In this document: positions 1 through 8,305 of the stretch, one piece after another
How positions within the stretch are numbered: the first letter of the stretch is position 1
How the letters are laid out: each line of letters opens with the position of its first letter
From: Klebsiella pneumoniae
Lineage (GTDB): Bacteria > Pseudomonadota > Gammaproteobacteria > Ga0077536
Length of the DNA stretch: 33,877 nucleotides
Direction of reading: 5' to 3'
Assembly: GCA_945873015.1 (NCBI GenBank)
Contig: CAMCBY010000003.1
Location: 1-33,877 of the forward strand
Position numbers and translations under genes: made by a program
The notes under the pieces: model-generated
Told to the model about the DNA's origin: nothing
What the model saw: only the letters and a program-made list of their open reading frames with translations
Database searches by the model: none

Positions 1-92
1 GCGAGATGAATGGGCTCGATGCTCATGGTGGCTGCGACGTTATTATTCCAGCCTCGAACGGCCAGATCCAGGCAGTTCAAACCTGCCGCGCC
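1..92 (-). other. Window edge downstream of yciO; possible start of a truncated gene
   Basis: This stretch lies after the yciO stop on the minus strand. An ATG at position 26 (minus) opens a frame that runs off the window after eight complete codons (MSIEPIHL). That is too little to identify, and no clear ribosome binding site precedes it. A weak 5-bp hairpin (GGCAG/CTGCC) sits at about 71-87. Nothing else is recognisable. Confidence 0.2.
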
Positions 93-722
93 CTACTGCA
101 ATTCAGCCACATGCGACACATCGCCGAGACCTTGGCGGACCAATACAGGTGCCGGTCCGGTGAGGTCGATGATGGTGGTCGTCTCGATGCCGACCGCGCC
201 CGCGTCGAACACCGCATCGACGGCATGACCGAGTACCTCGACAATTTCCTCGGGGTCGGCAAATGGCAGACCGGCGTCGTCATCGATGACGGTCGAAGCG
301 AGCAACGGCGAGCTGTTTGCCAGCAACGCTTGAATGAACGGATGATCGACGATACGCAGACCTACCGTACGCCGCTTTTCGTCCTGCAGACGCCGCGGCG
401 TCTCGCGTGTGGCGGGCAGGATGTAGGTGTAGGGCCCGGGGCTGAGGGTCTTCATGAGGCGAAATGCATCGTTGCTGACCTTGGCGTAGGTCGCGACTTC
501 GGCCGCGTCGCGGCATAACAATGTCAGATGATGGTCGCGCGCCAGACGCCGAATCGCCCGCAGGCGGTCTTCCGGCGCCTTCTCACCCGCAGCGCAGAGC
601 AGCGAATAACAAGCATCGGTCGGTGCGATGACCACGCCGCCACCGGCAATGATGTCGGCGGCCTGGCTGATCAAACGCGCTTGAGGATGCGTGGGATGAA
701 CGCGGATATGCAGCGATTTCAT
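93..722 (-). CDS. yciO: YciO-type Sua5/YrdC family protein (threonylcarbamoyl-AMP synthase-like)
   Basis: This 209-residue protein matches the single-domain YrdC/Sua5 fold over its whole length and resembles E. coli YciO (about 206 residues) in detail. It has the PTDACYSLLCA stretch near residue 35, the LTLLCRD segment, the FRLMKTLSPGPYTYILPAT block, PRRLQDEKRRTVGLR and a C-terminal TTTIIDLTGPAPVLVRQG. Sua5/YrdC proteins bind threonine, bicarbonate and ATP and make threonylcarbamoyl-AMP for tRNA t6A37. YciO paralogues have weak or debated activity, so the reaction is family inference. The protein has no C-terminal Sua5 extension. It is divergent from bolA across a gap of about 200 bases. The ATG at 722 lacks a clear ribosome binding site, but the alignment to YciO begins there. 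Confidence 0.85.
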   Translation of the reverse strand: MKSLHIRVHPTHPQARLISQAADIIAGGGVVIAPTDACYSLLCAAGEKAPEDRLRAIRRLARDHHLTLLCRDAAEVATYAKVSNDAFRLMKTLSPGPYTYILPATRETPRRLQDEKRRTVGLRIVDHPFIQALLANSSPLLASTVIDDDAGLPFADPEEIVEVLGHAVDAVFDAGAVGIETTTIIDLTGPAPVLVRQGLGDVSHVAELQ

Positions 723-920
723 GGGTGTTCGGTGAGTTGAGTGCGCGGCGTGGGCCGGCGACGCGCGAGCGCTGCGAGACCGGCACTATTGCGCTTGGAC
801 TTCTGGTCTTGTGCACGTCGATGAGGCACACTGAGCCGGCACCACGAGCAGTGCGAGTCTAACAGCCATCGAACCCGAAGCCACTATGTTTCCTGCGCGG
901 CATTGCCGTGGAGATGTGCC

Positions 921-1202
921 GTGACGGACGCGCCAGCCACGCGTGTCGCGCGCATTCGTGCCGCCCTTGAGGCGGCGCTCGCTCCAAGCGAACTCGCAGT
1001 CATCGATGACAGCCAGGCCCATGCCGGCCATGCCGGCGCACTGACGGGCAAAGGCCATTTCCGCGTGACCATCGTCGCGCCCTGCTTTGCCGGTATCGCG
1101 CCCTTGAAGCGGCATCGCATGGTCTATGCAGCCGTCGATGCCTTGATGAGCAGCGACATTCATGCCCTCAGCATCGACGCCCGCGCCCCCGATCAAGCCT
1201 GA
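921..1202 (+). CDS. bolA: BolA family protein
   Basis: A 93-residue protein with the complete BolA fold. It shows the SQAHAGHAGA segment (residues 31-40), a GHFRVTIVAP strand, the F-x-G-x-x-x-L-x-R-H-R-x-V-Y motif (residues 56-69) and an IHALSIDARAP tail. BolA proteins bind monothiol glutaredoxins through Fe-S clusters and act in Fe-S trafficking, stress morphology and gene regulation. A longer reading from a TTG at 903 is possible. I chose the GTG at 921 because a GGAG lies 7 bases before it and BolA homology starts there. The next gene, a DNA methyltransferase, begins inside the last 41 bases, suggesting translational coupling. Confidence 0.9.
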   Translation: MTDAPATRVARIRAALEAALAPSELAVIDDSQAHAGHAGALTGKGHFRVTIVAPCFAGIAPLKRHRMVYAAVDALMSSDIHALSIDARAPDQA

Positions 1203-2001
1203 CCCGCGTGCCCTGCGTGAGGTCTGGCGTGGCCGCGACGGCGCGTCGCGCCTGCTGCGCGGCGACCATCTTGATTTACTCACCAGCCTGCCGGCCGAAT
1301 CGGTCGACTGCATCTGGACCGACCCACCCTACTTTCTGTCGAACGGTGGCACCACCTGCCACGCCGGTAAACGGGTGGCCGTGCACAAGGGCGCGTGGGA
1401 TCAGAGTCAGGGTGTAGCGGCGGACCATGCCTTCAATCGCGCCTGGCTCGCCGAATGCCGGCGGGTCTTGAAGCCGAGCGGCACCATCTGGGTCAGTGGC
1501 ACCCATCACGTCTATCTGTCGGTGGGTATGGCCTTGATGGAGCTCGGCTACCGCCTGCTCAACGATATCGTGTGGGAAAAGCCCAATCCGCCGCCCAATC
1601 TCGGTTGTCGCTGTTTCACCCACGCGACCGAGATGATCCTGTGGGCGAGCAAGGCGGCCAAGGGTTCGAATGACCGTTACACCTTCAACTACGCGGACAT
1701 GAAAAGCGCAAACGACGGCCGCCAGATGAAAAACGTGTGGCGCTTCACCGCCCCCGGTAGTGGTGAAAAGAGTCACGGCAAACATCCGACGCAAAAACCG
1801 CTGGCCTTGGTCGAACGCTGCCTGTTGGCCAGCACGCTGCCGGGTGATGTGGTGCTCGATCCGTTTGCCGGCTCGGCCTCCACCGGCGTCGCCGCCCTCG
1901 CGCACGGCCGTCAATTCATCGGCGCCGAGATCGACGCCGATTATTGCAAGCTCGCCAGCAAACGGCTGAAGGCCGCCGAACTCGCTTGGTCACACGAATA
2001 G
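1162..2001 (+). CDS. Orphan beta-class DNA adenine methyltransferase (DpnA/MboII-like)
   Basis: A 279-residue protein with an N6_N4_Mtase fold. The catalytic motif IV (DPPY, residues 54-57) precedes the AdoMet-binding motif I (DPFAGSAST, residues 233-241), and HPTQKP (208-213) forms motif X. That order defines the beta class, and DPPY favours N6-adenine as target. The stretch after DPPY (FLSNGG, then a GK and a KGAWD segment) recalls M.DpnIIB (DpnA) and M.MboII. Length is near that of DpnA (about 268). No restriction endonuclease, specificity subunit or mobility gene is nearby, so this looks like an orphan enzyme. It sits between bolA (41-base overlap) and dapE (4-base gap), probably in one transcript. 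The ATG at 1162 is the only usual start codon before the conserved region. The recognition sequence cannot be read from the protein. Confidence 0.85.
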   Translation: MPSASTPAPPIKPDPRALREVWRGRDGASRLLRGDHLDLLTSLPAESVDCIWTDPPYFLSNGGTTCHAGKRVAVHKGAWDQSQGVAADHAFNRAWLAECRRVLKPSGTIWVSGTHHVYLSVGMALMELGYRLLNDIVWEKPNPPPNLGCRCFTHATEMILWASKAAKGSNDRYTFNYADMKSANDGRQMKNVWRFTAPGSGEKSHGKHPTQKPLALVERCLLASTLPGDVVLDPFAGSASTGVAALAHGRQFIGAEIDADYCKLASKRLKAAELAWSHE

Positions 2002-2005
2002 AACA

Positions 2006-3136
2006 ATGAATCCGACCCTCGAATTGACCCGCGCGCTGATTGCCTGCCCGTCGGTCACCCCGGCTGACGCTGGTTGCCTGGACATCATCGAAGCCCGCTT
2101 GCGGCCGCTCGGGTTCGACTGCCTGCGTCTGCCCGCGAATGGCGTCGATAATTTATGGGCAGTGCGCGGTGCCGATGGCCCGTGTTTGGCCTTTGCCGGC
2201 CACACCGATGTGGTCCCGCCCGGTCCGCTCGACGCATGGACCCGCCCGCCGTTTGAACCGCAGGTGGTCGATGGCAAGTTGTGGGGCCGCGGCGCGGCTG
2301 ACATGAAGGGCAGTCTGGCGGCGATGGTGGTGGCGGTCGAACGTTTCGTTGCCGAACATCCCGACCACGCGGGACGCATCGCGGTCATGTTCACTTCGGA
2401 TGAAGAAGGGCCGGCCACCGATGGCACTCTGCGCATTGTCCAGTACCTGCGCGAGCAGGCCATCAAGGTCGACTGGTGTATCGTCGGTGAGCCGAGCAGC
2501 CATCTGCGCCTCGGCGACACGGTGCGGGTCGGCCGTCGCGGCTCGCTCAACGGGCGCCTGCAGGTGCGGGGCGTGCAAGGCCATGTGGCCTATCCCGAAC
2601 GCGCGGACAACCCGGTGCATCGCGCACTCGCCGCGCTGGGTGAACTCGCAGCGCGGCGCTGGGACGAAGGCAATGCCTTCTACCCGCCGACCTCGTTTCA
2701 GATCTCCAATATCAATGCCGGCACCGGTGCCGAGAATGTCATTCCCGGCAGCCTTGAGGTGTGGTTCAACTTCCGCTACTGCACCGAACAGACCGAAAAC
2801 GGCTTACGTGCGGCGGTGCACGAGACCCTTGACCGCCATGGCTTGGGCTATGAACTCGCCTGGCATTTGTCCGGCGCGCCATTCCTGACCGCCGGCGGGC
2901 GTCTGGTTGAAGTCGTACAACAAGTTTTAAAAACCCGGCTCGACGTTGTGCCGGAACTGTCTACCGGCGGCGGCACGTCGGACGGGCGCTTCATCGCCCC
3001 ACTCGGCGTAGAAGTGGTGGAACTCGGCCCGAACAACGCCAGTATTCACAAGATTGACGAATGGGTAGAGGTCGCGGAGCTGGATGCCCTCGCGCAGGTT
3101 TACCAGGGCATTCTGGCCGGTCTGCTGACGACCTGA
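2006..3136 (+). CDS. dapE: Succinyl-diaminopimelate desuccinylase
   Basis: DapE hydrolyses N-succinyl-LL-diaminopimelate in the lysine/meso-DAP pathway that feeds peptidoglycan. This 376-residue protein has the usual length (E. coli 375) and M20 peptidase architecture. Visible di-zinc ligands and catalytic residues are His66 and Asp68 in FAGHTDVVPPG, Asp99 in GRGAADMKG, Glu133/Glu134 in SDEEGPATDG and a C-terminal His in NASIHKIDEWV. A dimerisation lid domain (about residues 180-290) interrupts the catalytic domain as in the family. The ATG follows the methyltransferase stop by 4 bases, so the two are probably co-transcribed. Confidence 0.96.
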   Translation: MNPTLELTRALIACPSVTPADAGCLDIIEARLRPLGFDCLRLPANGVDNLWAVRGADGPCLAFAGHTDVVPPGPLDAWTRPPFEPQVVDGKLWGRGAADMKGSLAAMVVAVERFVAEHPDHAGRIAVMFTSDEEGPATDGTLRIVQYLREQAIKVDWCIVGEPSSHLRLGDTVRVGRRGSLNGRLQVRGVQGHVAYPERADNPVHRALAALGELAARRWDEGNAFYPPTSFQISNINAGTGAENVIPGSLEVWFNFRYCTEQTENGLRAAVHETLDRHGLGYELAWHLSGAPFLTAGGRLVEVVQQVLKTRLDVVPELSTGGGTSDGRFIAPLGVEVVELGPNNASIHKIDEWVEVAELDALAQVYQGILAGLLTT

Positions 3137-3169
3137 GGGGTACCACACAAAAAGCGCGCACCAGACGCG

Positions 3170-3196
3170 ACAACGCCGGCACGAGGCCGGCGTTGT
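3170..3196. terminator. Hairpin between convergent dapE and aceA
   Basis: A perfect 11-bp inverted repeat (ACAACGCCGGC, 3170-3180, and its complement 3186-3196) has a 5-base loop. It lies between the stop codons of two convergent genes, so it could serve both. No T-run touches either side; on the minus strand a TTTTT lies about 20 bases beyond. Intrinsic termination is therefore uncertain. Confidence 0.5.
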
Positions 3197-3218
3197 GCTA
3201 TCTCAAAGGGCGATTCGA

Positions 3219-4517
3219 TCAGCCGTGCGCGGACTTGTCGAACTGCTCTTCTTCGGTCGAACCGGTCAGCGCGGTGACCGAGGACTTGCCGCCCTGGATC
3301 ACGGTGGTGACGTCGTCGAAGTAACCCGCACCCACTTCCTGCTGGTGGCTGGCGAAGGTGTAACCGCGCTTGGAAGCGGCAAATTCCTTTTCCTGCACCA
3401 TTTCCACGTAAGCGGTCATGCCCTGCTTCACGTAGTTCTCGGCCAAGTCGAACATGTTGTACCACATGTTGTGGATACCGGCCAAAGTGATGAACTGGTA
3501 CTTGTAACCCATCGCACCCAGCTCGCGCTGGAACTTGGCAATGGAGGCATCATCGAGGTTCTTCTTCCAGTTGAACGACGGTGAGCAGTTGTAGGCCAGC
3601 AACTGGTCAGGGAACTGCTTCTTGATCGCTTCAGCGAAGCGCTTGGCCTCGTCCATGTCCGGCACCGCAGTTTCACACCACAGGAGATCCGCGTAGGGCG
3701 CATAGGCCAGACCGCGCGAGATAGCCTGGTCGATACCAGCGCGAGTCACGTAAAAACCTTCCGCGGTACGCTCACCGGTGATGAACGCATGGTCGTTCTC
3801 GTCGATGTCGGTGGTCAGCAGGTTGGCGGCATTGGCGTCGGTACGAGCCAGCACCACGGTCGGCACACCCTGCACGTCAGCCGCGAGACGCGCGGCGACC
3901 AGTTTCTGCACAGCTTCCTGAGTCGGCACCAGCACTTTGCCACCCATGTGGCCGCACTTCTTGACGGACGCGAGCTGGTCCTCGAAATGCACACCGGCTG
4001 CGCCTGCTTCGATCATGTTCTTCATGAGTTCGAAGGCGTTCAGCACGCCACCGAAGCCTGCTTCGGCGTCGGCCACGATTGGAATGAAGTAGTCGGTCTT
4101 GCCACCGCCCTTCTGCCACTGGATTTCGTCAGCACGCTTGAAAGCATTGTTGATGCGGCGAACCATGGTCGGCACGGAGTCAACGGCGTACAGCGACTGG
4201 TCGGGGTACATGGTTTCGGAGGTGTTGCCATCGGCTGCGACCTGCCAGCCAGACAGGTAGATGGCCTTGATACCGGCCTTGACCTGCTGGACAGCCTGGC
4301 CGCCGGTCAGGGCGCCGAGGCAGGGCACGAAGTCTTCGGTGTTGACCAGATCCCACAGCTTCTCGGCACCGCGACGGGCCAGGGTGTGCTCGATCTGAAC
4401 GCTGCCACGCAGGCGTACCACGTCTTCCGCTGAGTAGGGGCGGGTGATGCCCTTCCAACGCGGGTTGGTGGCCCAATCCTGCTTGAGCTGCTTCGCTTGA
4501 TCCTCGAATGACGACAT
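3219..4517 (-). CDS. aceA: Isocitrate lyase
   Basis: Isocitrate lyase splits isocitrate into succinate and glyoxylate, the first step of the glyoxylate shunt used on acetate or fatty acids. The 432-residue protein has the signature KKCGHMGGKVLVPT with the catalytic Cys, a metal-binding region around DADAEAGFGG-type residues, YLSGWQVAADGN near the N terminus and the NCSPSFNWKK substrate-binding segment. Length equals the E. coli class (434). An AGGAG lies 8 bases before the ATG at 4517. Malate synthase is not adjacent. The gene is transcribed toward dapE and its upstream region is an unusually long non-coding gap. Confidence 0.97.
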   Translation of the reverse strand: MSSFEDQAKQLKQDWATNPRWKGITRPYSAEDVVRLRGSVQIEHTLARRGAEKLWDLVNTEDFVPCLGALTGGQAVQQVKAGIKAIYLSGWQVAADGNTSETMYPDQSLYAVDSVPTMVRRINNAFKRADEIQWQKGGGKTDYFIPIVADAEAGFGGVLNAFELMKNMIEAGAAGVHFEDQLASVKKCGHMGGKVLVPTQEAVQKLVAARLAADVQGVPTVVLARTDANAANLLTTDIDENDHAFITGERTAEGFYVTRAGIDQAISRGLAYAPYADLLWCETAVPDMDEAKRFAEAIKKQFPDQLLAYNCSPSFNWKKNLDDASIAKFQRELGAMGYKYQFITLAGIHNMWYNMFDLAENYVKQGMTAYVEMVQEKEFAASKRGYTFASHQQEVGAGYFDDVTTVIQGGKSSVTALTGSTEEEQFDKSAHG

Positions 4518-5070
4518 GCTCGTGTACTCCTGCCAATGTCTCTAGATAGATAAGAATCGTGAGCCTCACACGTCACGCTGGGACGAAGCTCGGTGTCCGG
4601 TCGGCGCGCCGCTCAGCAGTAGTCGCAAGGGGGGCTGGCGCCTGAGGGCGCGGATGGTAATCCCCCCCGCCTGTACCGGCAAGGAATTGCGCTGGAAAAC
4701 GTCGACTTCTGCGCGCCGCGACGTGGGCGGTCGCGATGATCTGAATCTCAGGCCGCTGCCGGCCTGAAGCTGACGCGGCGCATGGCGCCGCGCAGAGCGG
4801 TCCGCAAAGTACGTTGCACTGCACCAAGTGTCAATCGGCCCCGATCAAAATTGACAATCAGCCGCACTCTCGGCCAAGGTGGCGAGGTCGCACGGGTACC
4901 CCGCGCCCCGCCGCGCTCGCCTCGCGCCGCGAGCCATCAACCGCACAAAACTGCGGTTATTCAGTACCTCTGCCCGGGCCGTGGCCATTTACGCGGGTCA
5001 CCCGGAACGTATAAATTCACCACAGGTCCGACACGCCAGTGGCGGGCCTGCCAGTGTATGACGATGAGCC
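4518..5070. other. 553-base gap between divergent aceA and clpS
   Basis: No open frame here resembles a known protein, and the usual clpS neighbour cspD is absent. The gap holds three ordered inverted-repeat structures. There are two neighbouring perfect 8-bp hairpins at 4748-4767 (loop CTGC) and 4774-4792 (loop ATG), and a nested repeat at 4829-4856 (TGTCAAT/ATTGACA enclosing ATCGG/CCGAT). A candidate clpS promoter lies at 4988-5015. Control regions for aceA and clpS are expected here. Confidence 0.6.
4988..5015 (+). promoter_or_regulatory. Candidate sigma-70 promoter for clpS-clpA
   Basis: TTTACG (4988-4993) and TATAAA (5010-5015) are separated by 16 bases. They match four of six and five of six consensus positions and lie 56 bases before the clpS ATG. 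This is pattern matching only; no operator is recognised. Confidence 0.35.
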
Positions 5071-5394
5071 ATGTCCAATCAGCCCGCACACCACCGTGAA
5101 TCCGGCGTCGCGCTTCAGGAAGCGCAGCCTAAACTCAAAAAACCACCGCTCTACCGGGTGGTGATGTTGAATGACGACTACACGCCCATGGAATTCGTGG
5201 TGCATGTATTGGAGAAATTCTTCCAGTTGAACCGACCGACCGCGACACGGGTCATGTTGGAAGTGCATACACAAGGGAAAGGTGTGTGCGGTATATTCAC
5301 CCACGAGATAGCCGAAACCAAGGTGGCGCAAGTCAATACCTACGCGCGCGATAACGAGCATCCGTTATTGTGTACGCTCGAACTCGACTCGTGA
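5071..5394 (+). CDS. clpS: ClpS, N-end rule adaptor of ClpAP
   Basis: ClpS delivers proteins with N-terminal Leu, Phe, Tyr or Trp to ClpAP and blocks ssrA-tagged substrates. The 107-residue protein (E. coli 106) has the flexible N-terminal tail (about residues 1-25), then the binding-pocket motif MLNDDYTPMEFVV, whose Asn-Asp-Asp grips the substrate alpha-amino group. The pocket His is in MLEVHTQGKGVCG and the core ends in EHPLLCTLE. Its cognate unfoldase gene clpA starts 22 bases downstream, so the two form the standard clpSA unit. Confidence 0.96.
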   Translation: MSNQPAHHRESGVALQEAQPKLKKPPLYRVVMLNDDYTPMEFVVHVLEKFFQLNRPTATRVMLEVHTQGKGVCGIFTHEIAETKVAQVNTYARDNEHPLLCTLELDS

Positions 5395-5416
5395 CCTGCC
5401 AATAGAGGACGCCGCC

Positions 5417-7681
5417 GTGCTTAGCAAAGAACTCGAAGTCACGCTCAACATGGCCTTCAAGGAGGCCCGCGAGCAGCGCCACGAATTCATGACCGTCGAG
5501 CATCTGCTGCTGGCACTGCTGGACAACCCGACCGCAGCCAAGGTCCTGCGCGCCTGCGGCGGGGATCTGAATGCCCTGCGCCGGCAACTGCTCGAATTCA
5601 TTCGTGAGTCCTCGCCGCTGTTGCCGGAAGACGAAGACCGCGATACCCAACCGACCTTGGGTTTCCAGCGCGTTCTGCAGCGCGCAGTGTTTCATGTGCA
5701 GTCCTCGGGCAAGAAGGAAGTGAACGGCGCCAATGTGCTGGTCGCGATCTTCGGCGAGCGTGAATCGCACGCCGTGTATCTGCTCAATCAGCAGAACATC
5801 GCGCGCCTTGATGTGGTGAACTGCATTTCCCACGGCATCTCCAAGGTCAACGAAGAAGAGAACAACGAAGAGGTCAATCAGCCGCCGGAGGAAGAAACCG
5901 AGCAGGGCGAAACGACCAATAACGCGCTGACGGCCTATTGCACCAACCTCAACGAGCAGGCGGTGGCCGGCAAGATAGACCCGCTCATCGGGCGTCAGGA
6001 AGAAGTCGAACGTACCATCCAGATCCTGTGCCGCCGCCGTAAGAACAATCCCTTGTTCGTCGGTGAAGCCGGCGTCGGCAAGACCGCCATTGCAGAAGGT
6101 CTGGCCAAGATGATCGTCGATGGCGAAGTGCCGGAAGTGATCGCGAACTCGACCATCTATTCGCTTGACTTAGGCGCTCTGCTGGCCGGCACCAAATACC
6201 GCGGCGACTTCGAAAAACGTTTGAAGAACGTACTGGCGCAACTCAAACGCGAGGAAGGCGCGGTGCTGTTCATCGACGAAATCCACACCATCATCGGTGC
6301 GGGTGCTGCTTCCGGCGGCGTGATGGACGCTTCCAATCTCATCAAGCCCATGCTCGCCTCGGGCGATCTGAAATGTATTGGCTCGACCACCTATCAGGAA
6401 TACCGCGGCATCTTCGAAAAAGATCGCGCACTCGCGCGCCGCTTCCAGAAGATAGACGTCGGTGAGCCCAGCGAAGACGAGGCGGTGAAGATTCTGCAGG
6501 GCCTGAAGTCGCGCTTTGAGGACCACCACGACGTGCGCTACACCAACCAGGCGCTGCGCTCGGCGGTGGAGTTGACCCATCGTTATATCAACGACCGTCA
6601 TCTGCCCGACAAAGCCATCGATATCATCGACGAAGCGGGTGCTCGCCAGCGCCTGTTACCGGCCTCCAAACGTCGCAAGACCATTGGTGTGAGCGACATC
6701 GAGGAAATCGTCGCGAAGATCGCGCGCATTCCCCCGAAAGCCGTGTCGACTTCGGATCGCGGTGTACTGAAGAATCTCGAACGGGATCTCAAGATGGTGG
6801 TGTTCGGTCAGAACGCCGCGATCGAAGGCCTGGCAGCGGCCATCAAGATGTCGCGGTCGGGGCTCGGCCACACCGAGAAACCCATCGGTTCGTTCCTGTT
6901 CGCGGGCCCGACCGGCGTCGGCAAAACCGAAGTCACGCGCCAACTCGCGCGCATCATGGGCATCGAACTGATTCGCTTCGACATGTCCGAATATATGGAA
7001 CGGCACACGGTATCGCGCCTGATCGGCGCGCCGCCCGGCTACATCGGCTTTGATACCGGCGGCCTGTTGACCGAAGCCGTGAACAAGCAACCCCATGCGG
7101 TGTTGCTGTTGGACGAAATGGAAAAGGCCCACCCCGATGTGTTCAACATCATGCTGCAGGTCATGGACCACGGCACCCTGACTGACACCAACGGGCGCAA
7201 GGCGGATTTCCGCAATGTCATCATCGTCATGACCACCAACGCCGGTGCCGAGCGCATGAGCCGTGCGTCCGTCGGGTTTACCCGCCAGGACCACAGCGCC
7301 GATGCAATGGGTGAGATCAAACGCATGTTCAGCCCGGAATTCCGCAACCGGCTCGACGCCATCATCGAATTCAGTGCCTTGGCTGCTGACACTATCGGGC
7401 ATGTGGTGGACAAATTCCTGGTCGAGCTCGAAACCCAGCTCGATGCCAAGAAGGTCACGATGGAAGTCGACGCCTCCGCGCGCCTGTGGCTGGCTGAGCA
7501 TGGTTACGATCCGATCATGGGAGCGCGCCCGATGGCGCGTCTCATCCAGGACAAGATCAAGAAGTCGCTGGCCGAGGACATCCTGTTCGGGCGCCTCGCC
7601 AATGGAGGCCATGTGATCATCACCATCAAGGACGACGACATTGCAGTCGAGTTCGAACAAGAGACCGAACAGGCAACCTGA
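5417..7681 (+). CDS. clpA: ATP-dependent Clp protease ATP-binding subunit ClpA
   Basis: ClpA is the hexameric AAA+ unfoldase that feeds ClpP. The 754-residue protein (E. coli 758) has an N domain (about 1-145) of two Clp-N repeats, an acidic linker with runs of Glu (about 150-170), AAA module 1 with Walker A GEAGVGKT near residue 216, and AAA module 2 with GPTGVGKT near residue 496 and LLLDEMEKAHPDV. The ClpP-docking tripeptide seems to be VGF in SRASVGFTRQ, where E. coli has IGL. There is no ClpB middle domain. The start is a GTG at 5417 preceded by AGAGGA with good spacing. Its partner clpP lies far away, at the right edge of the window. Confidence 0.97.
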   Translation: MLSKELEVTLNMAFKEAREQRHEFMTVEHLLLALLDNPTAAKVLRACGGDLNALRRQLLEFIRESSPLLPEDEDRDTQPTLGFQRVLQRAVFHVQSSGKKEVNGANVLVAIFGERESHAVYLLNQQNIARLDVVNCISHGISKVNEEENNEEVNQPPEEETEQGETTNNALTAYCTNLNEQAVAGKIDPLIGRQEEVERTIQILCRRRKNNPLFVGEAGVGKTAIAEGLAKMIVDGEVPEVIANSTIYSLDLGALLAGTKYRGDFEKRLKNVLAQLKREEGAVLFIDEIHTIIGAGAASGGVMDASNLIKPMLASGDLKCIGSTTYQEYRGIFEKDRALARRFQKIDVGEPSEDEAVKILQGLKSRFEDHHDVRYTNQALRSAVELTHRYINDRHLPDKAIDIIDEAGARQRLLPASKRRKTIGVSDIEEIVAKIARIPPKAVSTSDRGVLKNLERDLKMVVFGQNAAIEGLAAAIKMSRSGLGHTEKPIGSFLFAGPTGVGKTEVTRQLARIMGIELIRFDMSEYMERHTVSRLIGAPPGYIGFDTGGLLTEAVNKQPHAVLLLDEMEKAHPDVFNIMLQVMDHGTLTDTNGRKADFRNVIIVMTTNAGAERMSRASVGFTRQDHSADAMGEIKRMFSPEFRNRLDAIIEFSALAADTIGHVVDKFLVELETQLDAKKVTMEVDASARLWLAEHGYDPIMGARPMARLIQDKIKKSLAEDILFGRLANGGHVIITIKDDDIAVEFEQETEQAT

Positions 7682-7704
7682 AAAATCCCATCATTGTTGA
7701 ACGG

Positions 7705-7733
7705 ACGGCGGCCCTCGGCCGCCGTTTTTTTTT
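7705..7733 (+). terminator. Intrinsic terminator of clpSA
   Basis: A perfect 9-bp GC-rich stem (ACGGCGGCC, 7705-7713, and its complement 7717-7725) with a 3-base loop is followed at once by nine T residues. It lies 24 bases after the clpA stop. This is a textbook Rho-independent terminator separating clpSA from the MaoC-like gene. Confidence 0.93.
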
Positions 7734-7761
7734 CCACCCTGGCGCAGCCACGGAGATGATC

Positions 7762-8280
7762 ATGGTGCAGAACGTCAAGCAGGTCGGCCCGCATACCTTT
7801 CGCGAAACTTTTGGCCGCTACTACGAGGATTTCGAGGTCGGACACATCTACCAGCACCGTCCCGGGCGCACCATAAGTGAAGTGGATAACACCTGGTTCA
7901 CCTTGTTGACCATGAATACCCACCCCCTGCACTTCGATGCCGAATACGCAAAAGCCTCGGAGTTCGGCAAGATTCTCGTCAACAGTGCGTTCACCGTATC
8001 GCTGGTGGTGGGTATGAGCGTCAGCGATGTCAGTCAGAAGGCAATCGCCAATCTCGGCTGGAAGGAAATCAAATTGCCGGCGCCGGTGTTTGTCGGCGAC
8101 ACCCTGTATGGGGAGTCGGAAGTATTGGCGAAGCGTGAATCAAACTCACGCCCAAACGCGGGCATTGTGACGGTGCGCACCTGGGGCAAGAAAAGCGACG
8201 GCACCATCGTGTGCGAGTTCGATCGCAACATGCTGATCCCGAAACGCGGACATGGGGTGGAAGATAAGGTCGAATACTGA
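7762..8280 (+). CDS. MaoC-like hotdog-fold dehydratase/hydratase
   Basis: This 172-residue protein is a single-hotdog MaoC family member. Such proteins hydrate 2-enoyl-CoA or related acyl-CoA thioesters (R-hydratase, mesaconyl-CoA or beta-methylmalyl-CoA type). The family signature is visible as FGRYYEDFEVGHIY near the N terminus and as the hydratase motif NTHPLHFDAEYA (residues 52-63). It is followed by GKILVNSAF and the strand with PVFVGDTLYGESEV. I cannot choose among substrates. A GGAG at 7752-7755 is 6 bases before the ATG at 7762 but abuts an alternative ATG at 7756, so 7762 is preferred. The gene stands alone between the clpA terminator and an inverted-repeat element. Confidence 0.85.
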   Translation: MVQNVKQVGPHTFRETFGRYYEDFEVGHIYQHRPGRTISEVDNTWFTLLTMNTHPLHFDAEYAKASEFGKILVNSAFTVSLVVGMSVSDVSQKAIANLGWKEIKLPAPVFVGDTLYGESEVLAKRESNSRPNAGIVTVRTWGKKSDGTIVCEFDRNMLIPKRGHGVEDKVEY

Positions 8281-8305
8281 GCGCGGCCAGCAATGCAATT
8301 TGGCA

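Noticed and set aside
1162..2001. Complete restriction-modification system
   Set aside because: No endonuclease or specificity subunit is adjacent; the neighbours are bolA and dapE.
3789..4433. 214-codon plus-strand open frame opposite aceA
   Set aside because: Shadow of the highly conserved isocitrate lyase gene; composition is not protein-like.
4573..4827. 84-codon minus-strand frame in the aceA-clpS gap
   Set aside because: Rich in Ala, Arg and Pro, no homology recognised, no ribosome binding site, and it spans the hairpins. It is probably non-coding.
6656..7660. 334-codon minus-strand open frame opposite clpA
   Set aside because: Antisense shadow of the second AAA module of ClpA; no recognisable domain.
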